Counted from the first letter of the stretch, positions 51,005 to 61,050 are shown. The stretch: DNA of 64,000 nucleotides from Ramlibacter agri (GCF_012927085.1 NZ_JABBFX010000001.1:3100001-3164000), one strand, 5' to 3'. Program-made: numbers and translations. Notes: generated by a model not told the origin, from the sequence alone.

Positions 51005-51774
51005 CAGGCCAGGGCGACGCGCTGCCAGGCGCCGTCGCGCGCCAGGCGCAGGGCCTCGCGCCGTGGCGGCTGCGCCTGCGGGTCCCAGTCGCTCAGCACG
51101 ATGCGGCGATGAGTGGCGTCGAGGTCGTGTTCGCGCGGCTTGTGCGTGTGGCCGTGGATCATCACCGCCGCGTCGGCGGCCTGCAGCCAGGCCAGGGCCG
51201 CGGGCATGTCGACGTCCGCGTACTCGCGGTCGGTGCGCTTGAGGTCTTCGCTCTCGCTGCGGATCGCCTTGGCCATCATGCGGCGCTCCGCCAGCGGGCG
51301 CGCCAACACGGCGGCCTGCCAGGCCGGGGAGCGCACCTGGCGGCGGAAGGCCTGGTATTCGGTGTCGTCCAGGCACAGCGCATCGCCATGCGTCAGCAGC
51401 CAGCGGGCGCTGCCGAAGGCGAACACGGTGGGGTCAGCCAGCAGGGTCACGCCGGTCGTGGCCGCAAAGCCGGCGCCAAGCAGGAAGTCGCGGTTGCCGT
51501 GCAGGAAGAATATCGGCCGCTGCCGGGTCGCCGCGCGCAGCACTTCCGCGCAATCGCCCTCGAACCCCGGCCCGGCGGCGCTGTCGTCGCCGATCCAGGC
51601 TTCGAAGAGGTCGCCGAGGATGAAGACGGCGTCGGCCTGCGTGGCCGCCATGTAGCGGCGCCACGCCTCGAAGTTGGCCGGCTGCGAAGCCTCCAGATGC
51701 AGGTCGGAGATGAACTCCACGCTGCGCCAGCCCTGGGGCGCGACCAGTTCCTGCGCCCGCGGGGCTGCTTCCAT
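51004..51774 (-). CDS. lpxH: UDP-2,3-diacylglucosamine diphosphatase
   Basis: This protein of about 256 residues starts at ATG 51774; an in-frame GTG at 51783 is the alternative. The calcineurin-like metallophosphoesterase motifs are complete: FISDLHLEAS, FILGDLFEAWIGDD, FFLHGNRDFLLG, WLLTHGDALCLDD and MIHGHTHKPREH. It makes lipid X during lipid A synthesis at the inner membrane. It lies 11 bases after the cytosolic cyclophilin gene and is coupled to mtfA. Confidence 0.93.
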   Translation of the reverse strand: MEAAPRAQELVAPQGWRSVEFISDLHLEASQPANFEAWRRYMAATQADAVFILGDLFEAWIGDDSAAGPGFEGDCAEVLRAATRQRPIFFLHGNRDFLLGAGFAATTGVTLLADPTVFAFGSARWLLTHGDALCLDDTEYQAFRRQVRSPAWQAAVLARPLAERRMMAKAIRSESEDLKRTDREYADVDMPAALAWLQAADAAVMIHGHTHKPREHDLDATHRRIVLSDWDPQAQPPRREALRLARDGAWQRVALA

Positions 51775-51785
51775 GCCGCCCACGC

Positions 51786-52292
51786 TCAGGAGACGACGAC
51801 GGCCTTCTCGATCACGACGTCGTCGTTCGGCACGTCGTCGTGGAAGCCCTTGCGGCCGGTCTTCACGCCCTTGATGCGGTCGACCACGTCCTTGCCGCCC
51901 ACCACCTTGCCGAACACGGCATAGCCCCAGCCGCGCGGCGTGGGCGAGGTGTGGTTCAGGAAGTCGTTGTCGGCGACGTTGATGAAGAACTGCGCCGACG
52001 CCGAGTGCGGGTCGTTGGTGCGCGCCATGGCGACGGTGTAGTTGTCGTTCTTCAGGCCGTTGCCGGCCTCGTTCTCGACCGGCGCGTCGGTGGCCTTCTG
52101 GCTCATGCCGGGGGCGAAGCCGCCGCCTTGCACCATGAAGCCGCTGATGACGCGGTGGAAGATGGTGCCGTCGTAGTGGCCCTTCTTCACGTAGTTGAGG
52201 AAGTTGGCGACGGTCTTCGGCGCCTTCTGCTCGTCGAGCTCCAGCGTGACGACGCCCTGGCCCTGGATGTGCAGTTCGACCTTCGGATTCAT
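51786..52292 (-). CDS. ppiB: Cytosolic peptidyl-prolyl cis-trans isomerase (cyclophilin)
   Basis: This 168-residue cyclophilin lacks a signal peptide. Motifs are [53 protein letters not shown] and [18 protein letters not shown]. It speeds proline isomerisation during folding in the cytosol. It starts at ATG 52292, with AAAGGAAAG upstream, and follows an exported paralogue in tandem. Confidence 0.93.
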   Translation of the reverse strand: MNPKVELHIQGQGVVTLELDEQKAPKTVANFLNYVKKGHYDGTIFHRVISGFMVQGGGFAPGMSQKATDAPVENEAGNGLKNDNYTVAMARTNDPHSASAQFFINVADNDFLNHTSPTPRGWGYAVFGKVVGGKDVVDRIKGVKTGRKGFHDDVPNDDVVIEKAVVVS

Positions 52293-52304
52293 GTTTCTTT
52301 CCTT

Positions 52305-52877
52305 TTACTTGACGATGGTGGCCGAGGTGATGACCACCGGGGTCTGCGGCACGTCGTTCGCGCCAGTCGGGACCGCCTTGATCCTGTTCACCACGTCCAT
52401 GCCCTCGACGACCTTGCCGAAGACGGTGTAGCCGTATTCCTTGACCGTGGGGTCGAGGAACTTGTTGTCGGCGACGTTGATGAAGAACTGGGAGGTGGCG
52501 GAATCCGGATCGTTGGTGCGCGCCATGGCGACCGTGCCGATCTGGTTGCGCAGGCCCTTGGCATAGGCGTCACGGCCTTCGTGCGCCACCGGCGGGCGCG
52601 TCGGCTTCTCGACCATCTTGGGGTCGTAGCCGCCGCCCTGGATCATGAAGCCGTTGATGACGCGGTGGAATGTCGTGCCGTCGTAGTGCTTGTCGCCCAC
52701 GTACTGCAGGAAGTTGGCTACGGTCTTGGGCGCCTTGTCCGGGTAGAGCTCGAGGACGATGTTGCCGGCCGTGGTGGCCAGCTTCACGCGCGGGGCATCC
52801 GCGGCGAGGGCACCGCCGGCCAGGCAGGCGCCGAGCGCCAGCGCCGCGAAAGCGCGGCGCGTCAGGGGGAATCTCAA
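52305..52877 (-). CDS. Exported peptidyl-prolyl cis-trans isomerase (cyclophilin)
   Basis: This 190-residue protein starts at TTG 52877, chosen because AAGGAG lies 8 bases upstream and TTGA overlaps the stop of the L,D-transpeptidase gene. The signal peptide is LTRRAFAALALGACLAGGAL, with cleavage near ALAAD. The cyclophilin core matches the neighbouring cytosolic copy: TVANFLQYVGDKHYDGTTFH, RVINGFMIQGGGY, and [20 protein letters not shown]. It probably folds envelope proteins in the periplasm (PpiA-like). The two cyclophilin genes look like a tandem duplication. Confidence 0.9.
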   Translation of the reverse strand: MRFPLTRRAFAALALGACLAGGALAADAPRVKLATTAGNIVLELYPDKAPKTVANFLQYVGDKHYDGTTFHRVINGFMIQGGGYDPKMVEKPTRPPVAHEGRDAYAKGLRNQIGTVAMARTNDPDSATSQFFINVADNKFLDPTVKEYGYTVFGKVVEGMDVVNRIKAVPTGANDVPQTPVVITSATIVK

Positions 52878-54139
52878 CCGATCACTCCTTCGAAGAAGAT
52901 CTTCCACTGCAGCCCCTGGCGAACCCAGTATTGCCGCTTGACGGGCCCCGTGCGGGACCCCGTGGGGACTTCTCCGAAGGTTACCACCATGGTGTCGGCC
53001 GAGTCGGTCCAGCGCAGGTAGCTCAGGTCCTTCAGTTCCACCGCCTTGCCTCGGGTGCGGTTGAGTTCCACCTGCAGCAGCGGCTGCGAGTCGGCGCGCG
53101 ACTTGCCGTTGACGGTGAAGTCGGGCGTATAGAAGCCCAGCATGCGGTTGATGTCGCCGCTGGCCTTGGCTTCGCGCCAGGCGGTCAGCACGTCGGCGAA
53201 GCGGCGCGAATCGGTTTCCACGCTGTTGGGGTTCACCCAGCGCAGCGAGGGCGCGATGACCACCGGCGTCGTGCGGACCTCCACGGCCTTGATGATGCGC
53301 TCGAGATCCGGGTTGGACAGCACTACGCAGCCGTCGGTGGCCTTCGGCGCGCGCGAGTATTGCGCCGGCGGCGTGCCGTGCAGCCAGATGCCGCGGCCGG
53401 TCTTGCCACGCCGGGCGTCGTAGGGGTTCGGATAGTTGATCGGCAGGGCGCCGGCGCCGTAGAAGTCCTTCAGCGACTTCGGGTCGAGGTTGCTGGTGAC
53501 CCAGTAGACCCCGAGCGGCGTGCGCATGTCGCCTTCCTCGGCCTTCTCGATGCCCAGCTTGCCGACCGAGATGTAGTAGTCGCCGATCAGCTTGAGCGGC
53601 TGGCCCGGCTCGTTCTCGAACAGGTAGAGGCGGGCACGCGATGTATCGATGGCAATCGCGTGGCGGTTCTTCGGCGCCAGCTGCAGGAACTGCGCCGGGA
53701 TGGCGTTGGCCGGCGGCCGCTCGCGCAGCGCGCGCATGCGCAGCTGCGACTCCTCGCGCAGTTCCGCCAGCATCGCGCCGCCTTCCTTGGCGGCGGCTTC
53801 GGGCACGTCGCCGAAGGCGCGCACCGGGCCCTGCTGCGCCATCAGCAGGTCGCCGTAGACCAGTTGCGCGAGCTGGAAGTTGGGGTGCTGGCGCACCAGC
53901 ACTTCGGCCTTCGCCAGCGCCTCGCGGCTGCGGGCCTGGCCGATCAGCTTGTAGACCTCGATCAGGCGGGCTTCGGCTTCGCCGTCACGCACCTGCGGCG
54001 CCGCGGCCGGCGCGGGATGCGCCGGGGCGGCAGGCTTGTGCAGGTGGGGCGGGGCGGCGTGGGCGGTGACCAGGAGGCCGGCGGCGCAGGCAAGCACCCC
54101 CAGCGTGCGAAGCGGATTCAACTGCAATGCCGGCGCCAC
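52874..54139 (-). CDS. L,D-transpeptidase (YkuD) with C-terminal NTF2-like domain
   Basis: This 421-residue exported enzyme opens with GTG 54139. A signal peptide (about 1-28, ending VTAHA) is followed by a proline/alanine stretch and a helical region. The YkuD domain (about 150-290) has IAIDTSRARLYLFENEPGQP, GIWLHGTPPAQYSRAPKATD and the catalytic cysteine in TDGCVVLSNPDLERI. A final NTF2/SnoaL-like domain of about 110 residues starts VLTAWREAKASGDINRMLGF. It forms 3-3 peptidoglycan crosslinks or lipoprotein links. Its C-terminal domain resembles that of the TPR protein encoded just upstream. Confidence 0.88.
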   Translation of the reverse strand: MAPALQLNPLRTLGVLACAAGLLVTAHAAPPHLHKPAAPAHPAPAAAPQVRDGEAEARLIEVYKLIGQARSREALAKAEVLVRQHPNFQLAQLVYGDLLMAQQGPVRAFGDVPEAAAKEGGAMLAELREESQLRMRALRERPPANAIPAQFLQLAPKNRHAIAIDTSRARLYLFENEPGQPLKLIGDYYISVGKLGIEKAEEGDMRTPLGVYWVTSNLDPKSLKDFYGAGALPINYPNPYDARRGKTGRGIWLHGTPPAQYSRAPKATDGCVVLSNPDLERIIKAVEVRTTPVVIAPSLRWVNPNSVETDSRRFADVLTAWREAKASGDINRMLGFYTPDFTVNGKSRADSQPLLQVELNRTRGKAVELKDLSYLRWTDSADTMVVTFGEVPTGSRTGPVKRQYWVRQGLQWKIFFEGVIG

Positions 54140-54152
54140 GCTGGTCCCGGGC

Positions 54153-55250
54153 TCAGCCCGTGCTCTCGCGCACGATCTGCCACTTGCCGCCGTTGTTCAC
54201 CAGGTCCAGCGTCTTGCGGCTGTTGACCTTGAGCGCGTCGGCGGCGTAGTCCTGCTTGAAGCGCGCCGTGGCCTTGTTGCCATTGACCGACACGCTCAGG
54301 TCGGTGATCTTCACGGCGATGTGCGACTTGCCGACGATGCGGCCGCGGCGTTCTTCTTCCCAGGCCTTGCGCGACTGCTTGCCTGGCGGGTCGAATTCCT
54401 TGCCGTAGGAGCCGAGGTAGCCACCCATGTCCTTGGCGGCCCAGGCGGTCGCCCAGGCGTGCACGGCGGCCTCGACGTCCTTGGTCGCGGCGGCCTTGTC
54501 GGCGGCAACGGCGGGCGCCGCCGGAGCAGGAGCCGGCGTGGGCGCGGCGGCCGGGGCTGCGGCGACGGCCGGGGCCGGCTTGGCGGCAGGTGCCGGGGCC
54601 GGAGCCTGGGCCACCACGGCGCCGCCGGTGGGCGCCTTCGTCGCGGCAGGCGCGGGCGCGGCGGCGGTTGCCGGCGCCGGGATGGCGCCGCCGGTGCGGG
54701 CAGCGGCGGCGGACACCTTGGGGTTGGCGGAGAACAGCTCGCGGATCAGCGCCAGCTTGGGCTGCACCGCGGTGTTGCTGGCATCGAGCTGCAGCGCGCG
54801 GCTGTAGGCCTGGCTGGCCAGCTTGGCGTAGACATCGCCCAGGTTCTCGTGGGCGGTGGCGTAACTGGGGTTGGTGCGGATCGCCATCTCCAGCGCCGCG
54901 CGTGCCTTGTCGAACTGCGCCTGGCCGGCGTACAGCACGGCGAGGTTGTTGTAGGGCTCGGGCAGCTCCGGGTAGTCCTCGGTCAGCTTCTGGAAGGTGG
55001 TGATCGCCTCGCCGGTCTTGCCCTGCTCGGTGAGGATGACGCCCTTGATGAAGCGCATCTGCGGGTCCTTCGGCTTGCCCGCGAGATACTGGTCGGCCTT
55101 GGAAAGCGCCTCGGGCAGCTTGCCGCCGCGCAGCAGCTGGTTGACGTCGCTGTAATCGTCGGCGCGGGCCAGGCCACCGGCCGCCAGCAGGGCGGCGGTC
55201 AGGACGGCGAGGACTAGTGTTCTTGGAATCGTGGGTCGCGCAAGCGTCAT
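54153..55250 (-). CDS. Exported TPR protein with C-terminal NTF2-like domain
   Basis: This 365-residue protein starts at ATG 55250. Its signal peptide ends GGLARADD. Four to five TPR-like helices ([80 protein letters not shown]) are followed by an A/P-rich linker (about 187-257). An NTF2/SnoaL-like domain beginning [20 protein letters not shown] completes it. It is 13 bases upstream of the L,D-transpeptidase, with the same kind of end domain, so both probably work on the same peptidoglycan process. The specific role is unknown. Confidence 0.85.
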   Translation of the reverse strand: MTLARPTIPRTLVLAVLTAALLAAGGLARADDYSDVNQLLRGGKLPEALSKADQYLAGKPKDPQMRFIKGVILTEQGKTGEAITTFQKLTEDYPELPEPYNNLAVLYAGQAQFDKARAALEMAIRTNPSYATAHENLGDVYAKLASQAYSRALQLDASNTAVQPKLALIRELFSANPKVSAAAARTGGAIPAPATAAAPAPAATKAPTGGAVVAQAPAPAPAAKPAPAVAAAPAAAPTPAPAPAAPAVAADKAAATKDVEAAVHAWATAWAAKDMGGYLGSYGKEFDPPGKQSRKAWEEERRGRIVGKSHIAVKITDLSVSVNGNKATARFKQDYAADALKVNSRKTLDLVNNGGKWQIVRESTG

Positions 55251-55276
55251 AAGGCCTCTGGGGTACTCCAACCGCA

Positions 55277-55306
55277 ATGACAAGCCCTCACAGGGGGCTA
55301 TATACT
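55277..55306 (+). promoter_or_regulatory. Putative cysS promoter
   Basis: ATGACA (55277-55282) and TATACT (55301-55306), 18 bases apart, form a reasonable sigma-70 promoter in the divergent gap between the TPR gene and cysS. The leader would be about 120 bases. Confidence 0.5.
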
Positions 55307-55434
55307 GCTGGCCGATTGTAGCCGGGGCCGCCAGAGCGGAACATTCCGCTGCTGCTAGAACAAGACACACCGGCCCGCGGAACCGGCGCCCAGCGCCCCC
55401 TGTGACGTCCCGACGGTGCCACCCACATTCCACA

Positions 55435-56808
55435 ATGAGCCTGCGCATCTACAACACGCTGACGCGTGCCCTGGAGGACTTTTCGCCGCTTGAGCCCGGA
55501 CACGTGCGCATGTACGTGTGCGGCATGACCGTCTACGACCTGTGCCACGTGGGCCATGCCCGTTCCGGCATCGCCTTCGACATCGTGCAGCGCTGGCTGA
55601 AGGCCTCCGGTTACAAGGTGACGTTCGTGCGAAACATCACGGACATCGAAGACAAGATCATCCGCCGCTCCCTCGAGAACAAGGAGACCGTGCGTTCGCT
55701 GACCGACCGCATGATCGCCGAGATGTACCGCGATTTCGACGCCCTGGGCATCGAGCGTCCCACCCACGACCCGCGCGCCACCGACTACGTGCCGCAGATG
55801 CTGGACATCGTGCGCAAGCTGGAGGACCAGGGGCTCGCCTACCGCGCCGGCGGCGACGTCAACTACGCCGTGCGCCGCTTCCCCGGCTACGGCAAGCTCT
55901 CGGGCAAGTCGCTCGACGAACTGCACGCGGGCGAACGCGTCGCCGTGCTGGAAGGCAAGGAAGACCCGCTGGACTTCGTGCTGTGGAAGTCCGCCAAGCC
56001 GGACGAACCGCAGGACGCCCAATGGGCCAGCGCCTATGGCAACGGCCGCCCGGGCTGGCACATCGAGTGCTCCGCGATGGCGTGCGCCTTGCTGGGCGAC
56101 ACCTTCGACATCCACGGCGGCGGCGCCGACCTGCAGTTCCCGCACCACGAGAACGAGATCGCGCAGAGCGAAGGCGCCAACGGCGTGCCGCTGGCGACGA
56201 CGTGGATGCACAACGGCTTCGTCAACATCGACAACGAGAAGATGTCGAAGTCGCTGGGCAACTTCTTCACCATCCGCGAGGTGCTGCAGAAGTTCGACGC
56301 CGAGACGGTGCGCTTTTTCATCGCGCGCACGCACTACCGCAGCCCGCTGAACTACAGCGACGTTCACCTGGACGACGCCCGCAACTCGCTCAAGCGCCTG
56401 TACACGGCACTCGATGCAGTGGCGCCGGCTGACGTGGGGGTCGACTGGAACGATGCTTATGCAGTGCGCTTCAAGGCGGCGATGGACAACGACTTCGGCA
56501 CCTCGGATGCGGTGGCCGTGCTGTTCGACCTGGCGACCGAGGTGAACCGATCGCGCTCTGCCCACGCCGCCGGCCTGCTGAAGGCGCTGGCCGGCACACT
56601 GGGCCTGTTGCAGGACGACCCGAAGGCCTTCCTGCGCGCCGGTGCGACGCTGGACGAAACGAGCATCCAGCAGATGATCGACGCGCGCGCCGCGGCAAAA
56701 CAGGCGAAAGACTTCGCGGAGGCCGACCGCATCCGCAAGGAACTGCTGGCAAAGGGCGTCGTCCTGAAAGACTCCGCGGCCGGCACGACCTGGGAGGCGG
56801 CGTCTTGA
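55435..56808 (+). CDS. cysS: Cysteine--tRNA ligase
   Basis: This 457-residue class I synthetase starts [19 protein letters not shown] at ATG 55435. The zinc-binding and HIGH region is in [20 protein letters not shown]; later zinc ligands lie in [16 protein letters not shown] and [19 protein letters not shown]. The KMSKS motif is in [20 protein letters not shown]. Length is typical. Its stop overlaps the TTG start of the downstream DNA glycosylase. Confidence 0.97.
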   Translation: MSLRIYNTLTRALEDFSPLEPGHVRMYVCGMTVYDLCHVGHARSGIAFDIVQRWLKASGYKVTFVRNITDIEDKIIRRSLENKETVRSLTDRMIAEMYRDFDALGIERPTHDPRATDYVPQMLDIVRKLEDQGLAYRAGGDVNYAVRRFPGYGKLSGKSLDELHAGERVAVLEGKEDPLDFVLWKSAKPDEPQDAQWASAYGNGRPGWHIECSAMACALLGDTFDIHGGGADLQFPHHENEIAQSEGANGVPLATTWMHNGFVNIDNEKMSKSLGNFFTIREVLQKFDAETVRFFIARTHYRSPLNYSDVHLDDARNSLKRLYTALDAVAPADVGVDWNDAYAVRFKAAMDNDFGTSDAVAVLFDLATEVNRSRSAHAAGLLKALAGTLGLLQDDPKAFLRAGATLDETSIQQMIDARAAAKQAKDFAEADRIRKELLAKGVVLKDSAAGTTWEAAS

Positions 56809-57458
56809 GCGTCGCACCCAGCCCCGAAAAGCCCGTCCTCGTCATTCCGGAATACTGGGACGAGGCGCGCAAGTACCTGACCCGGCGCGACCGGGTGATG
56901 AAGCGGCTGATCCCGCAGTTCGGCACCGCCTGCCTGGAGTCGCGCGGTGACGCCTTCACCACGTTGGCGCGCAGCATCGTCGGCCAGCAGATCTCGGTGA
57001 AGGCGGCGCAGAGCGTGTGGGAGCGCTTCGCCGCGCTGCCCAAGCGCATGACGCCGGCCAACGTGCTGAAGCTGAAGGTGGACGACATGCGCGCCGCCGG
57101 CCTGTCGGCGCGCAAGATCGAGTACCTGGTGGACCTGGCGCTGCACTTCGACTCCGGTGCGGTCCACGTCGAATCGTGGCGCGCCATGGAGGACGAGGAG
57201 ATCATCGGCGAACTGGTCGGAATCCGCGGCATCGGCCGCTGGACCGCCGAAATGTTCCTGATCTTCCACCTGATGCGGCCCAACGTGTTGCCGCTGGACG
57301 ACGTGGGCCTCATCACCGGCATCAGCAAGAACTATTTCTCGGGAGACCCGGTCAGTCGCAGCGACGCCCGGGAAGTGGCCGCCGCCTGGGCCCCCTATTG
57401 CAGCGCGGCGACTTGGTATATTTGGAGATCGCTCGACCCGCTGCCGGTGGCCATCTGA
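56805..57458 (+). CDS. DNA-3-methyladenine glycosylase II-like (HhH-GPD)
   Basis: This 217-residue protein starts at TTG 56805, overlapping the cysS stop as TTGA, with GGAGG 7 bases upstream. Motifs are [20 protein letters not shown], the helix-hairpin-helix [20 protein letters not shown] and LPLDDVGL with the likely catalytic D166. It removes alkylated bases in base-excision repair. It lacks the N-terminal domain of E. coli AlkA, as in the short bacterial forms. It is followed by accA after 42 bases. Confidence 0.9.
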   Translation: MSVAPSPEKPVLVIPEYWDEARKYLTRRDRVMKRLIPQFGTACLESRGDAFTTLARSIVGQQISVKAAQSVWERFAALPKRMTPANVLKLKVDDMRAAGLSARKIEYLVDLALHFDSGAVHVESWRAMEDEEIIGELVGIRGIGRWTAEMFLIFHLMRPNVLPLDDVGLITGISKNYFSGDPVSRSDAREVAAAWAPYCSAATWYIWRSLDPLPVAI

Positions 57459-57500
57459 TGGCTCAGCCGGCGCGTTAGGGCACAAGAGAGGAGCACACGC

Positions 57501-58478
57501 TTGGCGAAACGAACCTTCCTGGACTTCGAGCAGCCGATCGCGGAGCTGGAAACCAAGATCGAGGAACTGCGCTACGTGCAGACCGAGTCTGCGGTGGACA
57601 TCTCCGAGGAAATCGAGCAGCTTGGCAAGAAGAGCCAGCAGCTGACCAAGGACATCTACAGCCAGCTCTCGCCGTGGCAGATCACCAAGATCGCACGGCA
57701 CCCGGAGCGGCCGTACACGCTGGACTACGTCAACGAGATCTTCACGGACTTCGTGGAGATGCACGGCGACCGCCATTTCGCCGACGACCAGTCGATCGTC
57801 GGCGGCCTGGCGCGCTTCAACGGCAACGCCTGCATGGTGCTGGGGCACCAGAAGGGCCGCGACACCAAGGAGCGCGCCGCGCGCAACTTCGGCATGAGCC
57901 GGCCCGAGGGCTACCGCAAGGCCCTGCGGCTGATGAAGACCGCCGAAAAGTTCAAGCTGCCGGTGTTCACCTTCGTCGACACGCCGGGCGCCTACCCCGG
58001 CATCGACGCCGAGGAGCGCAGCCAGTCGGAAGCCATCGGCCGCAACATCTTCGAGATGGCGCAGCTGGAAGTGCCGATCATCACCACGGTGATCGGCGAA
58101 GGCGGCTCCGGCGGCGCGCTGGCCATCTCGGTGGCCGACCAGGTGCTGATGCTGCAGTACTCCGTGTACTCGGTGATCTCGCCCGAAGGCTGCGCGTCCA
58201 TCCTGTGGAAGACCAGCGAGAAGGCGCAGGAAGCGGCCGATGCCATGGGCATCACGGCGCACCGCCTGAAGGCGCTGGGCCTCGTCGACAAGATCGTCAA
58301 CGAGCCGGTGGGCGGCGCCCACCGCGACACCAAGCAGATGGCGGCCTTCCTGAAGCGCGCGCTGAACGACGCCTGGCGCCAGGTCAGCGACCTGAAGGTG
58401 CGCGAACTGCTGGAACGGCGTTACGAGCGGCTGCAAAGCTATGGCCGCTACTCCGACACCAAGGCCGAAGCCGCCTGA
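57501..58478 (+). CDS. accA: Acetyl-CoA carboxylase carboxyltransferase alpha subunit
   Basis: This 325-residue protein starts at TTG 57501, with AGAGGAG about 8 bases upstream; the N terminus [20 protein letters not shown] is standard. Motifs include [59 protein letters not shown] and [20 protein letters not shown]. With AccD it transfers the carboxyl group to acetyl-CoA, the first committed step of fatty acid synthesis. Its 3' end overlaps tilS by 38 bases. Confidence 0.97.
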   Translation: MAKRTFLDFEQPIAELETKIEELRYVQTESAVDISEEIEQLGKKSQQLTKDIYSQLSPWQITKIARHPERPYTLDYVNEIFTDFVEMHGDRHFADDQSIVGGLARFNGNACMVLGHQKGRDTKERAARNFGMSRPEGYRKALRLMKTAEKFKLPVFTFVDTPGAYPGIDAEERSQSEAIGRNIFEMAQLEVPIITTVIGEGGSGGALAISVADQVLMLQYSVYSVISPEGCASILWKTSEKAQEAADAMGITAHRLKALGLVDKIVNEPVGGAHRDTKQMAAFLKRALNDAWRQVSDLKVRELLERRYERLQSYGRYSDTKAEAA

Positions 58479-59451
58479 TCCTCCGGCGGGCAACCCGGCG
58501 CGCGTCGCGTTGGCCGGGTTGCAGCTCCCGCTGCCCCTGGCGGTCGCGTATAGCGGCGGCGCCGATTCCACCGTCCTCCTGCTCGCCGCGGCCGAACGCT
58601 GGCCGGGGCAGGTGCATGCCATCCACGTGCACCATGGGCTGCAGGCTGCGGCGGATGATTTCGAGGCGCATTGCCGCGCCGTCTGCGAGTCGCTCGGCGT
58701 ACCCCTGCAGGTGCGGCGCGTCGCCGCGCGCAACGCGCCGGGCGAGAGCCCGGAGGATGCGGCGCGCAACGCGCGTTACGGCGCGCTCGCGCGTGCCGCG
58801 CGCGATGCCGGCCTGCAGGCCGTGCTGCTGGGCCAGCATGCCGACGACCAGGTCGAGACCTTGCTGCTGGCCTTGAGCCGGGGCGCGGGCCTGCCCGGCA
58901 TGGCGGCGATGGCGCCGGTGTTCCAGCGCGATGGCATGGTGTTCGTGCGGCCCTTGCTGGCTCTGCCCGCCAAGGGCATCCGCGACTGGGTGGCGGAGCA
59001 GGGCATCGCGGTGGTCGAGGATCCGACCAACAGCGACATCGCCTTCACGCGCAATCGCATCCGCCACCTGCTGCTGCCGGCGCTGGAAGACGCCTTTCCG
59101 CAATACCGCGAAACTTTTGCTCGGGCCTCGCGCCATGCGGCGCAGGCGCAGGAGCTGCTCGAAGGCGTGGCCGCCGAAGACCTCGCGCGCATGGGCGGCG
59201 TGCCGGCGATCACGGCCTTGCAGGTGCTGCCGCGTGCGCGCCAGGCCAACCTGCTGCGGCACTGGCTGCGCGTGACGCACGCCGCCAGCGCGAGCGCCGC
59301 GCAGCTGGAAGAACTGCTCGATCAGGTGGCCGACTGCAGGACGCGCGGGCACCAGATCCGCATCAAGATGGGCGCCGGGTTCGTCGAACGGCAGGGCGAG
59401 CGGCTCGACTTTCGTCATCCCCGCGAAGGCGGGGACCCAGGGCGCCCCTGA
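58441..59451 (+). CDS. tilS: tRNA(Ile)-lysidine synthase, with repeat-derived C terminus
   Basis: This 336-residue N-type ATP pyrophosphatase converts C34 of tRNA-Ile(CAU) to lysidine. The P-loop is [20 protein letters not shown] (38-43), followed by [40 protein letters not shown] and [20 protein letters not shown]. It is shorter than E. coli TilS (about 430), lacking most of the C-terminal domain. The last residues ([13 protein letters not shown]) and the stop codon are encoded by an inserted intergenic repeat. The start at ATG 58441 lies inside accA. Confidence 0.9.
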   Translation: MAATPTPRPKPPDPPAGNPARVALAGLQLPLPLAVAYSGGADSTVLLLAAAERWPGQVHAIHVHHGLQAAADDFEAHCRAVCESLGVPLQVRRVAARNAPGESPEDAARNARYGALARAARDAGLQAVLLGQHADDQVETLLLALSRGAGLPGMAAMAPVFQRDGMVFVRPLLALPAKGIRDWVAEQGIAVVEDPTNSDIAFTRNRIRHLLLPALEDAFPQYRETFARASRHAAQAQELLEGVAAEDLARMGGVPAITALQVLPRARQANLLRHWLRVTHAASASAAQLEELLDQVADCRTRGHQIRIKMGAGFVERQGERLDFRHPREGGDPGRP

Positions 59452-59509
59452 ACTGCGCGCGCTGCGCGCAGGTCCAATGCCCTGGATTCCCGCCTTCGCG
59501 GGAACGACG
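59413..59509. repeat. Inverted intergenic repeat (CGTCATCCCCGCGAAGGCGGGG type)
   Basis: Two arms face each other: left CGTCATCCCCGCGAAGGCGG... (59413-59443) and right ...CCCGCCTTCGCGGGAACGACG (to 59509), separated by about 35 bases. Each arm has its own small hairpin. This composite is a well-known type of dispersed repeat in beta- and other proteobacteria. The left arm encodes the end of tilS; the right arm ends 11 bases before the lysC -10. Confidence 0.85.
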
Positions 59510-59520
59510 AGGGTGCTAGG

Positions 59521-59526
59521 TATAAT
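59521..59526 (+). promoter_or_regulatory. Putative -10 element of lysC
   Basis: A perfect TATAAT lies about 68 bases before the lysC ATG and just after the dispersed repeat. No consensus -35 is visible at the right distance, and the expected -35 position falls in the repeat arm. Confidence 0.5.
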
Positions 59527-59594
59527 CCCGCGTTCTGCGCACCCCGCCACCTGGCGAGCTCCCTTCGGTGCCGCAGCCAACTTCCCCCATTCCG

Positions 59595-60863
59595 ATGGCA
59601 TTGATCGTTCACAAATACGGCGGCACGTCGATGGGCTCGACCGAGCGCATCCGCAACGTCGCCAAGCGCGTGGCCAAGTGGGTGCGCGCCGGCCACCAGA
59701 TGGTCGTCGTGCCCAGCGCCATGAGCGGCGAAACCAACCGCCTGCTGGGCCTGGCCAAGGAACTGCAGCCCGGCAAGGTCGATGCGGCCGTGCAGCGCGA
59801 GCTGGACATGCTGGCCTCCACCGGCGAGCAGGTCTCCGTCGGCCTGCTGGCCCTGGCCCTGCAGGCCGAAGGCGTGCCGGCCGTCAGCTATGCCGGCTGG
59901 CAGGTGCCCGTCCTGACCAACGACGCGTACACCAAGGCCCGCATCGAGTCGATCTCCGGCGAGCGCGTCCGCAAGGACCTGGACACCGGCAAGGTCGTGA
60001 TCATCGCCGGCTTCCAGGGCGTGGACGGCGAAGGCAACATCACGACGCTGGGCCGCGGCGGCAGCGACACCTCGGCGGTCGCGGTGGCGGCGGCGCTGAA
60101 GGCGAACGAGTGCCTGATCTACACCGACGTCGACGGCGTCTACACGACCGACCCGCGCGTGGTGCCCGAAGCGCGCCGCCTCGCGACCGTGAGCTTCGAG
60201 GAAATGCTGGAAATGGCCTCGATGGGCTCCAAGATCCTGCAGATTCGTTCCGTGGAATTCGCCGGCAAGTACCAGGTGCCGCTGCGCGTGCTGTCCAGCT
60301 TCACTCCGTGGGACATCCCCATCGAGGAAGAAGCGGTCTCCGGCACGCTGATCACTTTTGAGGAAGACGAGAAAATGGAACAGGCCGTTGTCTCCGGCAT
60401 TGCCTTCAACCGCGACGAAGCGAAGATCTCGATCCTGGGCGTGCCCGACCGCCCCGGCATCGCCTTCCAGATCCTCGGCGCCGTGGCCGACGCCAACATC
60501 GAGGTCGACGTCATCATCCAGAACGTCAGCCACGACGGCAAGACCGACTTCAGCTTCACCGTGCACCGCAACGACTACGCGCGCGCCGTGGACGTGCTGA
60601 AGACCAAGGTGCTGCCCGCGCTGGGCACCGACCGCATCAACGGCGACACCAAGATCTGCAAGGTCTCCATCGTCGGCATCGGCATGCGCAGCCACGTGGG
60701 CATCGCCTCCAAGATGTTCCGCTCGCTGTCGGAAGAGGGCATCAACATCCAGATGATCTCCACCAGCGAGATCAAGACCTCCGTCGTCATCGACGAGAAG
60801 TACATGGAACTGGCCGTGCGCGCGCTGCATCGCGCGTTCGACCTCGACCAGCCGGCGCAATAA
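59595..60863 (+). CDS. lysC: Aspartate kinase
   Basis: This 422-residue enzyme phosphorylates aspartate to start lysine, threonine and methionine synthesis. The start is ATG 59595 (MALIVHKYGGTSMGSTERIR). The kinase domain has VVVPSAMSGETNRLLGLAKE, TLGRGGSDTSAVAVAAALKA and IYTDVDGVYTTDPRVVPEAR. Two ACT domains follow (ISILGVPDRPGIAFQILGAV; VSIVGIGMRSHVGIASKMFR), which normally confer feedback control by lysine and/or threonine. It is monocistronic, followed by a tRNA gene. Confidence 0.96.
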   Translation: MALIVHKYGGTSMGSTERIRNVAKRVAKWVRAGHQMVVVPSAMSGETNRLLGLAKELQPGKVDAAVQRELDMLASTGEQVSVGLLALALQAEGVPAVSYAGWQVPVLTNDAYTKARIESISGERVRKDLDTGKVVIIAGFQGVDGEGNITTLGRGGSDTSAVAVAAALKANECLIYTDVDGVYTTDPRVVPEARRLATVSFEEMLEMASMGSKILQIRSVEFAGKYQVPLRVLSSFTPWDIPIEEEAVSGTLITFEEDEKMEQAVVSGIAFNRDEAKISILGVPDRPGIAFQILGAVADANIEVDVIIQNVSHDGKTDFSFTVHRNDYARAVDVLKTKVLPALGTDRINGDTKICKVSIVGIGMRSHVGIASKMFRSLSEEGINIQMISTSEIKTSVVIDEKYMELAVRALHRAFDLDQPAQ

Positions 60864-60915
60864 GTCGGCATTGCGGGCTGCAGCGCTGCCTCATTGAGGC
60901 ATAATGCAGTCCTTC

Positions 60916-61009
60916 GGAGCGGTGACCGAGTGGCCGAAGGTGCTCCCCTGCTAAGGGAGTATGCGGGCAAAAACCTGCATCCAGGGTTCGAATCCCTGTC
61001 GCTCCGCCA
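60916..61009 (+). tRNA. tRNA-Ser (anticodon GCT)
   Basis: This 94-base class II tRNA has an encoded CCA (61007-61009). The acceptor stem pairs GGAGCGG with TCGCTCC, with discriminator G. The anticodon stem CTCCC/GGGAG encloses the loop CTGCTAA with anticodon GCT at 60950-60952, reading AGC/AGU. A long variable arm (TATGCGGGCAAAAACCTGCA) and T arm GGTTCGAATCC complete it. Confidence 0.97.
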
Positions 61010-61016
61010 GTTCGAG

Positions 61017-61050
61017 AAGAAGCCCAGGCATGCCTGGGCTTCTTTTTTTT
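61017..61050 (+). terminator. Strong Rho-independent terminator after tRNA-Ser
   Basis: AAGAAGCCCAGGCA is directly followed by its perfect complement TGCCTGGGCTTCTT (61017-61044), running into eight T residues (61043-61050). It ends the tRNA transcript. I see nothing notable between it and the next gene start at 61179. Confidence 0.93.

Noticed and set aside
51786..52877. Recent duplication of cyclophilin genes as a mobile event
   Set aside because: The two proteins differ clearly in sequence and one has a signal peptide, so any duplication is old. No flanking repeats are seen.
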